A DNA stretch of 33,174 nt from Propionispora vibrioides (GTDB taxonomy: Bacteria; Bacillota; Negativicutes; Propionisporales; Propionisporaceae), in the NCBI RefSeq assembly GCF_900110485.1, contig NZ_FODY01000036.1, positions 1-33,174 on the forward strand. The letters are read 5' to 3'. Both the position numbers and the translations under genes were made by a program. The notes beneath the pieces were generated by a model. The model searched no databases. It was given only the letters and a program-made list of their open reading frames with translations, and had not been told where the DNA came from. Of the stretch, positions 24,370 through 32,130 are shown in pieces; the stretch's first letter is position 1; each line of letters begins with the position of its first letter.

Positions 24370-25722
24370 TTATACTGAAGTATGAGCCGAATCAGGCTGG
24401 GGTTCTTCCTCGGGTGATCCGGCCGTAGTCCCGGTACTGACCAGTTTTTCCGGGATGGCCAGTGTTAGCAGGCAGGTTAGCAAGGCGCAGGTGGCCAATA
24501 CGTACATACTGCTTGTGGTGGAGCCGGTTAGGTCCTTTAGATAGCCTACCATATAGGGCCCGGCAAAGCCGCCAAGATTGGCGATTGAATTAATCAGGGC
24601 AATGCCGACCGCGGCAGTTTCTTCGGAGAGAAAAGCGCTGGGCAGCGTCCAGAAGGTTCCGGCAAAACCGTAGATGCCAACCGTACTGAGGGCAATCCAG
24701 GCCAGCGACCAGGTGATGTCGGTAGTCAGTGTAAGGGCGATTAGTCCGATAAAAGCAAGGGAAATCGGCAAGCCCACATGATAGCGCCGTTCCATCGTTT
24801 TATCCGAGTGCCGGGCCACTGCGACCATGGCGAATACGCCGCAAATATAAGGCAGGGTCGAGATCAAGCCGACCTGGGTATTGGATAAGGTTTTTCCGAG
24901 AGCCTTAATAATCTGTGGCACCCACATGCTCAGGCCGTACATAGAGCTTACATAGCCGAAGAAAATAATCGCCAGATGCCAGACTCTGATATTTTTTAAC
25001 ACTTCCCATTTTGATACTTTTGTTTTGGCCAGTTTGTGTTCATGTTCCTTTTTTAACTGATCAATGAGCCAGGTTTTTTCTTCGGCAGTTAAAAAAGTGG
25101 CTTGTTCCGGCCGGTCAATTAAGTAGAATAAAGTGATAATCCCTAAGACGATCGCCGGGATGCCTTCCAGGATAAACAGCCAGCGCCAGCCCTCCAGATT
25201 CATCCAGTGGACATTGTCCATAATCCAGGTGGAAATCGGGCCGGTGATGATATTGTTCAGCGCCATGCCAGTCATAAATATGGCCAGTGTTTTAGCTAGA
25301 TGTTTGGAAGGGAACCAGTAGGTCATATAAAGAATCATGCCGGGATAGAAGCCGGCTTCGGCAATTCCCAGGAGAACGCGCAAGATTCCCAACTGGGTAG
25401 CATTTTGAATAAAGCCGGTTACGACAGTAACTAATCCCCAGGTGATTAGAATACGGGCCATCCAAAGCCGGGAACCAAGTTTGTGCATGAGTACGTTACT
25501 GGGGATTTCAAAAAAGAAGTAGGCAATAAAGAAGATACCGGCGATCATTCCAAAGGTAGTGGAAGAGATGCTTAAGGCCTTGTTCATTTCCAGGGCGGCG
25601 AAACTAATGTTAACCCGGTCCATCATGGCCACGATATATAATAAGAAGATAAAAGGGACAATCCTCCAGCGCAATTTGCTGATCAACCGTTCTTCATCAA
25701 AGGGAAGCGGATTTGTCGGCAT
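24370..25722 (-). CDS. MFS transporter, anion:cation symporter (ACS) type
   Basis: A 450-residue, twelve-segment permease. Its opening, RWRIVPFIFLLYIVAMMDRVNISFA (residues about 19-43), and the AGIFFIAYFFFEIPSNVLMHKLGSR loop are hallmarks of the ACS subfamily, which imports organic anions such as tartrate, galactarate, glucarate, glycerate or phthalate. A long cytoplasmic loop near 200-240 and a hydrophilic C-terminal tail are present. Two ATGs lie in frame; the GGAG is too near the first (25728) and fits the second (25722). The gene is divergent from the transketolase operon and shares its operator, so it very likely imports the sugar acid those enzymes degrade. Confidence 0.88.
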   Translation of the reverse strand: MPTNPLPFDEERLISKLRWRIVPFIFLLYIVAMMDRVNISFAALEMNKALSISSTTFGMIAGIFFIAYFFFEIPSNVLMHKLGSRLWMARILITWGLVTVVTGFIQNATQLGILRVLLGIAEAGFYPGMILYMTYWFPSKHLAKTLAIFMTGMALNNIITGPISTWIMDNVHWMNLEGWRWLFILEGIPAIVLGIITLFYLIDRPEQATFLTAEEKTWLIDQLKKEHEHKLAKTKVSKWEVLKNIRVWHLAIIFFGYVSSMYGLSMWVPQIIKALGKTLSNTQVGLISTLPYICGVFAMVAVARHSDKTMERRYHVGLPISLAFIGLIALTLTTDITWSLAWIALSTVGIYGFAGTFWTLPSAFLSEETAAVGIALINSIANLGGFAGPYMVGYLKDLTGSTTSSMYVLATCALLTCLLTLAIPEKLVSTGTTAGSPEEEPQPDSAHTSV

Positions 25723-25745
25723 ACTCATTCTCCTTTTAAAAGATT

Positions 25746-25768
25746 AAACATCAAACGTTTAACGTATA
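25746..25768. promoter_or_regulatory. Operator O1 at the MFS promoter
   Basis: AAACATCAAACGT-TTA-ACGTATA. Two ACGT half-sites are separated by three bases, and the pattern recurs at 25939-25961. It covers about +1 to +22 of the predicted minus-strand transcript, a position expected to block initiation. The likely binder is the FadR-type regulator at 28787-29545. Confidence 0.75.
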
Positions 25769-25774
25769 GTTGTA

Positions 25775-25803
25775 ATTGTAGGGCTCCAAAATATAATTGT
25801 CAA
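25775..25803 (-). promoter_or_regulatory. Promoter of the MFS gene
   Basis: On the minus strand: TTGACA (25803-25798), a 17-bp spacer and TACAAT (25780-25775). Near consensus. Confidence 0.85.
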
Positions 25804-25902
25804 GAAAAAACAGAAAATAATCTTTTTTCATATTATTACAAAATTTTAGCTTTTTTGAGGACTGCAGATCTGTTGGAGTCAGCGGAATTCTAAAAATATA
25901 GA

Positions 25903-25930
25903 TTGACAGGTCGTTTTTTTCTGTGCTAAT
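25903..25930 (+). promoter_or_regulatory. Promoter of the transketolase operon
   Basis: TTGACA (25903-25908), a 16-bp spacer and GCTAAT (25925-25930), preceded by TG as an extended -10. The start of transcription would be near 25937, directly before operator O2. Confidence 0.7.
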
Positions 25931-25938
25931 CTTGAGTC

Positions 25939-25961
25939 AAACATCAAACGTCATACGTATA
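25939..25961. promoter_or_regulatory. Operator O2 at the transketolase promoter
   Basis: AAACATCAAACGT-CAT-ACGTATA. It matches O1 at every position except the three central spacer bases. It lies just downstream of the predicted start point. Same orientation as O1 on the plus strand, although the two promoters face opposite ways. Confidence 0.75.
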
Positions 25962-26003
25962 ATCAAAGAGCAGAATCATCAAAGCAAAGGAGTGAAGGTT
26001 AGC

Positions 26004-26834
26004 ATGGTTAAAACAGACTGCAGTGACTTGCAGACGATAGCCAACAAAATACGCCTGGATGTTATAAAAATGGTGTACGAAGCAAAAGACGGCCATCCGG
26101 GACCGGCGTTTTCCGCTGCCGATATCATCACAGCGTTGTATTTTAAAGTAATGCAGATTGATCCGGCAAATCCTCATTGGAGTGAGCGGGACCGGTTTAT
26201 TCTTTCCAAGGGGCATGCCTGTCCGGCCTTATACGCTGCGTTGGCCAGACGGGGTTATTTTTCCACTGCTGAGTTTGACGGTTTACGGCGCATGGGTCGC
26301 ATGCTGCAGGGCCATCCGGATATGAATAAGACGCCGGGCATCGATATGACCTCCGGCTCGCTGGGTAACGGCTTATCGCTGGCTACCGGGATAGCGCTGG
26401 CGGCTCAATATCAGAAGAAAGCTTATTATACTTACGTGCTGCTGGGCGATGGCGAGCTGCAAGAGGGACTGATCTGGGAGGCGGCCATGTGCGCCAGTAA
26501 ATATAAACTGAATAAACTGATCGCCTTTGTCGATCATAACGGCTGGCAAAGCGGCGACAGTGTGGAGCTGGTCAGTGGGCTGTTGCCTGTACTGCCCAAA
26601 TGGCAAGCCTTTAACTGGCATTGCCAGGTCATTGACGGCCATGATTTTTCGCAGATTCTCGGAGCGATTGAGACGGCCAAACAAAGTGACGGTCCTTCAG
26701 TGATTATCGCCAATACGATAAAAGGGAAAGGTTTGTCCTTTATGGAAAACGACAATTCTTGGCACAAAAGAATTCCTACGGCGGAGCAGCTTGCGATGGC
26801 CATAGACGTGTTGGGAGGGCAGGATGATGAGTAA
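26004..26834 (+). CDS. Transketolase, N-terminal (TPP-binding) subunit
   Basis: A 276-residue half-transketolase carrying the pyrophosphate-binding domain. Motifs: GHPGPAFSAADIITALYF near residue 32, SKGHACPALYAALARRGYF near 69, GSLGNGLSLATGIALA near 117, and the TPP/metal motif GDGELQEGLIWEAAM at 148-162 followed by N. Split transketolases are common in anaerobes; several are substrate-specific, for example the apulose-4-phosphate enzyme AptAB and the sulfofructose enzyme SqwGH. The frame is open to 25923, but AAAGGAGTGAAGG precedes ATG 26004. It overlaps the next gene by a few bases, so the halves are coupled. The central-carbon role is less likely, given the catabolic operon and operator. 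Confidence 0.92.
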   Translation: MVKTDCSDLQTIANKIRLDVIKMVYEAKDGHPGPAFSAADIITALYFKVMQIDPANPHWSERDRFILSKGHACPALYAALARRGYFSTAEFDGLRRMGRMLQGHPDMNKTPGIDMTSGSLGNGLSLATGIALAAQYQKKAYYTYVLLGDGELQEGLIWEAAMCASKYKLNKLIAFVDHNGWQSGDSVELVSGLLPVLPKWQAFNWHCQVIDGHDFSQILGAIETAKQSDGPSVIIANTIKGKGLSFMENDNSWHKRIPTAEQLAMAIDVLGGQDDE

Positions 26835-27771
26835 TTATAAAGGAACACGGGAAGCATTTGCGCAGGCCATGCTGGAGCTGGCCGGACAGGATGACCGGGT
26901 TATGTTTGTATCGGCCGACTCCTTAAAAGCGATGCGGGCAACGGCCTTCATGGAGCAGTTCCCGGAGCAATATATAGAGGTCGGCATTGCCGAGCAAAAC
27001 TCGGTAGGCGTTGCCGCCGGGCTGGCAAGCTGCGGCTTGATCCCCTTTGTAGGTACTTATGGCGGCTTTATTACCATGCGGGCCGGGGAACAGGTCCGTA
27101 CCTTTGTGGCCTATCCCGGCCTTAATGTTAAGCTTATCGGAATTAATGGCGGCGTGTTCTGTGGCGAGAAGGAAGGCGTTACCCATCAGTTTTTTGAAGA
27201 CCTGGGGATTGTGCGCAGCATTCCGGGAATTACCGTCATTGTGCCGGCCGATGCCCACCAGATGTATCACGCCGTAAAGGCCGCTGCCGCCATCCCGGGA
27301 CCGGTGTACATCCGGGCCGGCAGTGGACGGGAGCATGTGGTATATGATGCGGATACTCCGTTTGAACTGGGAAAAATCCGCATTTTAAAAGAATTTGGCA
27401 CCGATGTGGCTGTGTTAGCCAACGGGTTTATTTTAAACCGGGTATTGGAAGCGGCGCAAATTGCTGCCGAACAGGGAATTCGAGTGACCGTAGCTGATGT
27501 GGCAACTCTTAAACCGTTGGATACGGAGGGGATTGCCGCGCTGCTCGAGGCATGCGGTACGGCGGTAACCATTGAGGACCATAACATTATCGGCGGTTTG
27601 GCCGATGCGGTAGCCAAGGTAAGCACCGAGCGGCAGCCGGTACGGATTGAGCGAGTGGGATTGCAGGATATTTTCCCCAGTTCAGGAGCGGCAGAAGAAG
27701 TGCTCGATTACTATGGCATGTCGGTTGCGGATATTGTTAAGGCCATACAGCGGGCCTATCATAATAAATAG
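26827..27771 (+). CDS. Transketolase, C-terminal (pyrimidine-binding) subunit
   Basis: A 314-residue partner of the preceding protein. It holds the pyrimidine-binding domain with the catalytic glutamate region EVGIAEQNSVGVAAGLAS near residue 55, the GGFITMRAGEQVR segment near 78, and the C-terminal transketolase domain from about 185 (VAVLANGFILNRVLEAA, TLKPLDTEGIAALL, EDHNIIGGLADAVA). Together the two subunits make a full ThDP enzyme that moves a two-carbon ketol unit. ATG codons at 26824 and 26827 are both in frame; GGAGGG suits the second better. The gene is followed after 17 nt by the oxidoreductase gene. Confidence 0.92.
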   Translation: MSNYKGTREAFAQAMLELAGQDDRVMFVSADSLKAMRATAFMEQFPEQYIEVGIAEQNSVGVAAGLASCGLIPFVGTYGGFITMRAGEQVRTFVAYPGLNVKLIGINGGVFCGEKEGVTHQFFEDLGIVRSIPGITVIVPADAHQMYHAVKAAAAIPGPVYIRAGSGREHVVYDADTPFELGKIRILKEFGTDVAVLANGFILNRVLEAAQIAAEQGIRVTVADVATLKPLDTEGIAALLEACGTAVTIEDHNIIGGLADAVAKVSTERQPVRIERVGLQDIFPSSGAAEEVLDYYGMSVADIVKAIQRAYHNK

Positions 27772-27788
27772 CAGAGGAGATGCGCATT

Positions 27789-28649
27789 GTGGAGAAAGGT
27801 ATGATTGTCAGTGTTATTGGGGCAGGCGGAAAAATGGGTACCCGCTGCAGTAATAATTTAGTGAAACATCCGGCTGAAATCGAATTGTATCTGTGCGAAA
27901 CGGCTGAGGCCGGTATCCGGAGTATCCGGGAGCACGGTTTGACGGTGACGGCGCCGGAGCTTGCAGTGCCGAAGAGTGATGTTATTATCTTGGCCGTTCC
28001 TGATAAATTGATCAAGCAGGTATCAGAAGGAATTGTCAAGCTGATGAGCCCAGGCAGTACCCTGATTATTCTGGATCCGGCCGCAGCTGTGGCCAAGGAA
28101 CTGGCTTTGCGGGACGATTGCACCTTTGCGGTTACCCACCCCTGCCATCCGTCCTATTTCCTGGACCAGGACACGGTGGAGGCACGGCAGGATTATTTTG
28201 GCGGGGTAGCCGGCAAACAAGATATTGTTATGGCCAAGATTCAAGGTTCTGATGAGAATTTTGCCAAAGCCCGGCGGGTTAGTGAAATCATGTTCTCGCC
28301 GGTGATGAACAGTTATGTGATGGGGGTGAGGGACATTGCCTTTCTGGAACCGACCTTGGTGGAAATACTGGGAGCTACAGCGCTGTACGCTATGGCGGAA
28401 ACGGTTAAGGAAGCCGAGCGGCGCGGGATTCCCCGGGCAGCGGCCGAATCTTTCATGGCCGGTCATGTATACAATTTGTCGGCTAATTTTTTAGGCAAAC
28501 TGAATGCCCGGGTATCCGATGCCTGCCTGGTGGCTATTGAGCTTGGCAATAAACTGGTACTGCGGGAAGACTGGAAAAAAATCTGGGATGACGAGGTTTT
28601 GGACCGGAGCATTGCGACGATGCTGCATCCTGAGCAGCATAAGCTGTAA
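27789..28649 (+). CDS. PGDH_C-type NAD-dependent oxidoreductase, candidate D-apionate oxidoisomerase-like
   Basis: A 286-residue cytoplasmic dehydrogenase. The N-terminus is a Rossmann fold with VIGAGGKMG at residues 9-17. Then DVIILAVPDKLI near 62 and a THPCHPS motif with His117 and His120. The C-terminal helical domain begins near 165 and looks like the phosphogluconate dehydrogenase C-terminal family (PGDH_C). From memory, D-apionate oxidoisomerase (ApnO), which oxidises and migrates a hydroxymethyl group, belongs to this family. The match here is by family and context, not by alignment. The first in-frame ATG (27780) abuts AGAGGAG; GTG 27789 has proper spacing. It is the third gene of the transketolase operon. 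Confidence 0.75.
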   Translation: MEKGMIVSVIGAGGKMGTRCSNNLVKHPAEIELYLCETAEAGIRSIREHGLTVTAPELAVPKSDVIILAVPDKLIKQVSEGIVKLMSPGSTLIILDPAAAVAKELALRDDCTFAVTHPCHPSYFLDQDTVEARQDYFGGVAGKQDIVMAKIQGSDENFAKARRVSEIMFSPVMNSYVMGVRDIAFLEPTLVEILGATALYAMAETVKEAERRGIPRAAAESFMAGHVYNLSANFLGKLNARVSDACLVAIELGNKLVLREDWKKIWDDEVLDRSIATMLHPEQHKL

Positions 28650-28705
28650 TAGGATTGATCTGGCCCGGCTGCTCTGAAATTTTGTGCAGTAAGTTGATTC
28701 CTCAA

Positions 28706-28735
28706 TTGCATACCAAAAATAGCTAATGATATAAT
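28706..28735 (+). promoter_or_regulatory. Promoter of the FadR-type regulator gene
   Basis: TTGCAT (28706-28711), an 18-bp spacer and TATAAT (28730-28735). It gives the regulator its own transcription start after the oxidoreductase gene. I see no ACGT-N3-ACGT operator here. Confidence 0.6.
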
Positions 28736-28786
28736 GAAGGCAATATTGGATGTATGCGAATTGGAACAACAAAGGAGCAGAGATAC

Positions 28787-29545
28787 GTGGAAATGAAATA
28801 TGATAGAGAGCCGGATCTTTCCATCATGCTGTCCCCCCGGCCAAGCCAGTCTTCGGTCGACTATGTAATCAGCAGCATTAAGGAACTCTTGTTAACAAAA
28901 AAAATGGTGCCCGGTGATAAGCTTCCGGCTGAAATGGAACTGGCCAAATTATTGTCGGTCAGCCGGGGCTCCATCCGGGAGGCTATGAAAATTTTGGCGG
29001 CCTTTGGGATTATTGAGATAAAACGGGGCGATGGGACGTATGTCTCGTCGGACATTGAGGGGAAGGTGCTGTTTGATCCGCTCTTGTTCAGCTTCATTTT
29101 GTCACAGCCGGAGTTCGAGGAGCTTAAGGAGTTAAGAATGCTGCTGGAAAAGGATGTTATCCGTCTGGCCATTAAAAACGCCGGTGAAGAAGATATCCGG
29201 GAACTGCGGCAGTGTTATGAATCGATGGAAATACTGAAAAACGGCCAAGAGAAAGATTATGACAGACTATTAAATTTTGATTTGGAGTTTCATCATATTT
29301 TGGGCAAAATCACTAAAAACCGGTTGCTGGAAAAAATATACCGGTTTGTTATGGAGTATTTTAGTCCGTACATTGCGCAGAGCATGCGTAACCATACCTA
29401 TTTTAGCCTGGAATCCAAAGAGACACACCGGAAATTGCTTGATGCCGTGGAACGGCGTGATTTTGTGTCAGCGGAGGAAGCGGTGGAAAACTCCGTGGAA
29501 GTTTGGGAAACGCTGATTTTCAAGTCCGGTGGGGAAACCAGGTAA
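28787..29545 (+). CDS. GntR-family regulator, FadR subfamily (FCD domain)
   Basis: A 252-residue repressor-type regulator. A winged helix-turn-helix occupies about residues 22-90 (PGDKLPAEMELAKLLSVSRGSIREAMKILAAFGIIEIKRGDGTYV, seen as the usual LPAE...LAxxLxVSRGxxREA pattern). The C-terminal FCD domain from about 105 shows the expected metal or ligand residues in LLNFDLEFHHILGKIT and ETHRKLLDAV. FCD regulators of sugar-acid operons commonly release DNA on binding a pathway acid. It sits inside the locus and is the obvious candidate to bind O1 and O2. The frame opens at 28754, but AAAGGAG fits the GTG at 28787. Confidence 0.9.
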   Translation: MEMKYDREPDLSIMLSPRPSQSSVDYVISSIKELLLTKKMVPGDKLPAEMELAKLLSVSRGSIREAMKILAAFGIIEIKRGDGTYVSSDIEGKVLFDPLLFSFILSQPEFEELKELRMLLEKDVIRLAIKNAGEEDIRELRQCYESMEILKNGQEKDYDRLLNFDLEFHHILGKITKNRLLEKIYRFVMEYFSPYIAQSMRNHTYFSLESKETHRKLLDAVERRDFVSAEEAVENSVEVWETLIFKSGGETR

Positions 29546-29609
29546 TCGATGGTTTCTTAGCTTCTGTTCTGTACGGGGTATATCGTAAACTGATAAATGA
29601 GGTGTACCG

Positions 29610-30569
29610 ATGAAAATTGTTGTTTTGGATGGATATACGTTAAATCCGGGCGATTTAAGCTGGACAGAACTTGAGAAACTAGGTGAGTGCACCTGCTATG
29701 ACAGAACACCTCCGGAAAACATTGTCGAAAGAATTAGTGATGCCGCGATTGCTTTCACCAATAAAACGCCGCTGACCAGGGATATATTACAACAGTGTCC
29801 GGCTCTGCGTTATGTGGGCGTATTGGCCACCGGGTATAATGTGGTGGATGTGGCTGCTGCGAAGGAGCAGGGGATTATCGTTACTAATATTCCCACTTAC
29901 GGGACAAGTGCCGTTGCTCAATATGTATTTGCCCTGCTACTGGAGATTTGCCATCATGTAGGTGCCCATTATGAAGCGGTGCAGGCCGGTGAGTGGGCGC
30001 AGCGCGGCGATTTCAGTTTTTGGAACTACCCGTTGATTGAGCTTAAGGACAAAACGATGGGGATTATCGGTTTCGGGCGGATTGGTCAGGTTACGGCACA
30101 AATTGCCAATGCCTTTGGCATGAAGGTGCTTGCTTATGACAACTACCGGAAAAAAGAATTGGAGACCGATGTGCTGCGGTACGCCGAACTGGATGAGATT
30201 TATGCCTGTGCCGATGTTATCAGCCTGCATTGCCCCTTGTTTGATTCGACCAGGGGGATGATCAATAAAGCTTCACTGGCCAAGATGAAGCCGGGTGTCA
30301 TCATAATCAACACATCACGCGGGCCCCTGATTGTTGAGGAGGATCTGGCCGAAGCGCTGGCGAACGGGCAGGTATTTGCTGCCGCGCTGGACGTTGTGGC
30401 GACAGAGCCGATTGAGGCAGACAGTCCGCTGCTTAGTGCGCCTAACTGCATCATTACCCCTCATATTGCCTGGGCGCCAAAAGAGTCCAGGGAACGGCTG
30501 CTGGGGATTGCCGTAGATAATTTGTCGGCTTTTTTAGCCGGCTCCCCTGTTAATGTGGTTAATTCCTAG
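29610..30569 (+). CDS. D-2-hydroxyacid dehydrogenase, hydroxypyruvate reductase-like
   Basis: A 319-residue NAD(P)-dependent D-2-hydroxyacid dehydrogenase. The nucleotide motif GIIGFGRIG is at 151-159. The catalytic set is complete: Arg237 in NTSRGPLI, Glu266 in ATEPIEADSP, and His285 in ITPHIAWAPKESRERL. The HIAWAPKE context is typical of glycerate dehydrogenase/hydroxypyruvate reductase. It would reduce hydroxypyruvate to D-glycerate in the cytoplasm. It follows the regulator by 64 nt and has GAGGTG before ATG 29610, and is probably co-transcribed with it. The TAG stop is the end of the next repeat. Confidence 0.88.
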   Translation: MKIVVLDGYTLNPGDLSWTELEKLGECTCYDRTPPENIVERISDAAIAFTNKTPLTRDILQQCPALRYVGVLATGYNVVDVAAAKEQGIIVTNIPTYGTSAVAQYVFALLLEICHHVGAHYEAVQAGEWAQRGDFSFWNYPLIELKDKTMGIIGFGRIGQVTAQIANAFGMKVLAYDNYRKKELETDVLRYAELDEIYACADVISLHCPLFDSTRGMINKASLAKMKPGVIIINTSRGPLIVEEDLAEALANGQVFAAALDVVATEPIEADSPLLSAPNCIITPHIAWAPKESRERLLGIAVDNLSAFLAGSPVNVVNS

Positions 30570-30731
30570 GCTGTGTCTTCAAAATAGCGGAATGATTCAT
30601 AGCGAGTGATTTTTGCGCCAGACGAGTTGAATTTTTGCAGGAATAGCGGCCCCTATTCCAAAAAAAATTAATGAAGTGTGGCACAAAAAGCGCCGCTAGG
30701 GTCGTTTCGGATAAGTTGAAGCCACGCCCTA
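30567..30731. repeat. MITE-like element (family F1), copy 2, inverted
   Basis: Ends TAGGCTGTGTCTTCAA and TTGAAGCCACGCCCTA are imperfect inverted copies. Read on the minus strand the interior (GGCGCTTTTTGTGCCACACTTC, then AATAGGGGCCGCTATTCCTGC) matches the copy at 16717-16897 closely. No coding capacity. It starts on the stop codon of the dehydrogenase gene and separates it from the glycerate kinase gene. Confidence 0.8.
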
Positions 30732-30737
30732 AATATG

Positions 30738-30790
30738 TCATGTAATACAGTGTATAGTTACAGTCTATATATTGTATTACATGATTTTTT
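30738..30790 (+). terminator. 20-bp hairpin with T run upstream of glycerate kinase
   Basis: Positions 30738-30757 pair with 30765-30784 (TCATGTAATACAGTGTATAG with its partner, three G-U pairs), loop TTACAGT, followed by six T. This is a terminator by shape, yet only 28 nt remain before the kinase start and I find no promoter in them. The two TGTAATACA/TGTATTACA parts could also be paired operator half-sites. Confidence 0.65.
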
Positions 30791-30818
30791 ATCTGCACGA
30801 TAAGAGAAGAGGGATAGG

Positions 30819-32063
30819 ATGACTGATCTACGGGAAGATGCAAGAAGGATTGTCAATGAGGCTATTGCCGGGGTGCTGCCCAACCAGGCGGTGGAAGCTG
30901 CTCTGGCAGATCGCCGATTTCCCGGCAGGGTTTATCTGGTTGCTATCGGTAAAGCCGGCTTTTCAATGGCGCAGGCGGCTGCCAAGGTGCTTGGACCGGC
31001 TCTGGTCAAAGGGGCTGTTCTTACTAAATACGGCCACGCCCAGGGGCTGCTGGAGCGGATTGAAGTAGTGGAAGCAGGACACCCGGTTCCTGACCGGAAT
31101 ACGCTGTATGGCACTGAAAAAGTGTTGGCGCTGGTTGAGGGGCTTACGGCAACAGATACCGTACTCTTTCTGGTGTCCGGCGGCGGTTCCGCCTTATTTG
31201 AAAAACCGCTGCCCGGTGTGGATCTGACCGATCTGGAGAAGATCACACAGCAATTGCTGGCCTGCGGTGCCGATATTGTTGAAATTAATACAATCAGAAA
31301 GCGGCTGTCTGCAGTCAAAGGCGGGCGCTTCGCACACTTGTGCCGGCCGGCTCAGGTGTTTTCTGTTATCCTGTCCGATGTGCTGGGTGACCGGTTGGAT
31401 TCAATTGCTTCCGGTCCGGCCTGGCCCGATGCCGCGACGGTGGAGGACGCGTTGGCGATTGTCGAGAAATATAAATTGTCACTGCCTTCCTCGCTGTTGG
31501 CCAAGCTGAAGCTGGAAACACCCAAGCAGGTGGATAATGTTACCGTCATGGTCACCGGCAGCGTGAAAGCCTTGTGCCGGGAGGCTGCTGCCGCAGCGGC
31601 AAGACTTGGTTACCGTCCGGTTATTCTTACCACTCAACTGACCTGCGAGGCGCGGGAGGGAGGACGGTTCTTAGCGGCGATTGCCCGGGAGATCCGGGAT
31701 GGTGGCTATTTGCAACCGCCCTGTGCGGTCATTCTGGGTGGCGAGACCGTCGTAAATGTAAAGGGGAAGGGCAAGGGCGGTCGAAATCAGGAATTCGCCC
31801 TTGCCGCTGCCGAGGGGATCGCCGGGCTGGCGGATACGGTGGTTATTGCTGCCGGGTCGGACGGTACGGACGGCCCAACTGATGCTGCCGGCGGGCTGGT
31901 CGATGGCCAAACCCAGGAGGTGCTCTTGCGGCAGGGGCTAAAGATAGGGGCGGTTTTGGAAGACAATGATGCTTATTGTGGACTGGCGGCTTGTGATAGT
32001 CTATTACTGAGCGGGCCGACCGGGACCAATGTGAATGATGTAGCTGTCCTGCTGTGCCGCTGA
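30819..32063 (+). CDS. Glycerate kinase, MOFRL (GckA/TtuD) family
   Basis: A 414-residue kinase of the MOFRL class, which phosphorylates D-glycerate, usually to 2-phosphoglycerate, with ATP. The N-terminal DUF4147 domain has VAIGKAGFSMAQAA near residue 41, GHPVPD near 87, and the phosphate loop SGGGSALFEKP at 120-130. The C-terminal MOFRL domain has LGGETVVNVKGKGKGGRNQE, with GGRNQE at 320-325, and GSDGTDGPTDAAGG near 347. This family differs from the GarK/GlxK type, which may give 3-phosphoglycerate. The ATG is preceded by AAGAGGGATAGG. It completes a hydroxypyruvate-to-glycolysis route with the preceding dehydrogenase. Confidence 0.92.
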   Translation: MTDLREDARRIVNEAIAGVLPNQAVEAALADRRFPGRVYLVAIGKAGFSMAQAAAKVLGPALVKGAVLTKYGHAQGLLERIEVVEAGHPVPDRNTLYGTEKVLALVEGLTATDTVLFLVSGGGSALFEKPLPGVDLTDLEKITQQLLACGADIVEINTIRKRLSAVKGGRFAHLCRPAQVFSVILSDVLGDRLDSIASGPAWPDAATVEDALAIVEKYKLSLPSSLLAKLKLETPKQVDNVTVMVTGSVKALCREAAAAAARLGYRPVILTTQLTCEAREGGRFLAAIAREIRDGGYLQPPCAVILGGETVVNVKGKGKGGRNQEFALAAAEGIAGLADTVVIAAGSDGTDGPTDAAGGLVDGQTQEVLLRQGLKIGAVLEDNDAYCGLAACDSLLLSGPTGTNVNDVAVLLCR

Positions 32064-32088
32064 GCTGGCTGGTAAGATAATGATTGGC

Positions 32089-32130
32089 AAAAGCCGGAAG
32101 AATGGATGAGATCCGTTCTTCCGGCTTTTT
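32089..32130 (+). terminator. Terminator after glycerate kinase
   Basis: AAAAGCCGGAAGAA (32089-32102) pairs with TTCTTCCGGCTTTT (32116-32129), and GGAT/ATCC extends the stem to 19 pairs around GAG. A T run follows. Confidence 0.93.

Noticed and set aside
26004-27771. Sulfoglycolytic transketolase (SqwGH type)
   Set aside because: No sulfo-sugar isomerase, sulfonate exporter or sulfolactaldehyde enzyme is present; the neighbours point to hydroxypyruvate and glycerate instead.
26004-27771. Housekeeping pentose-phosphate transketolase
   Set aside because: Possible by sequence, but the operator, permease and acid-metabolising neighbours favour a dedicated catabolic role.
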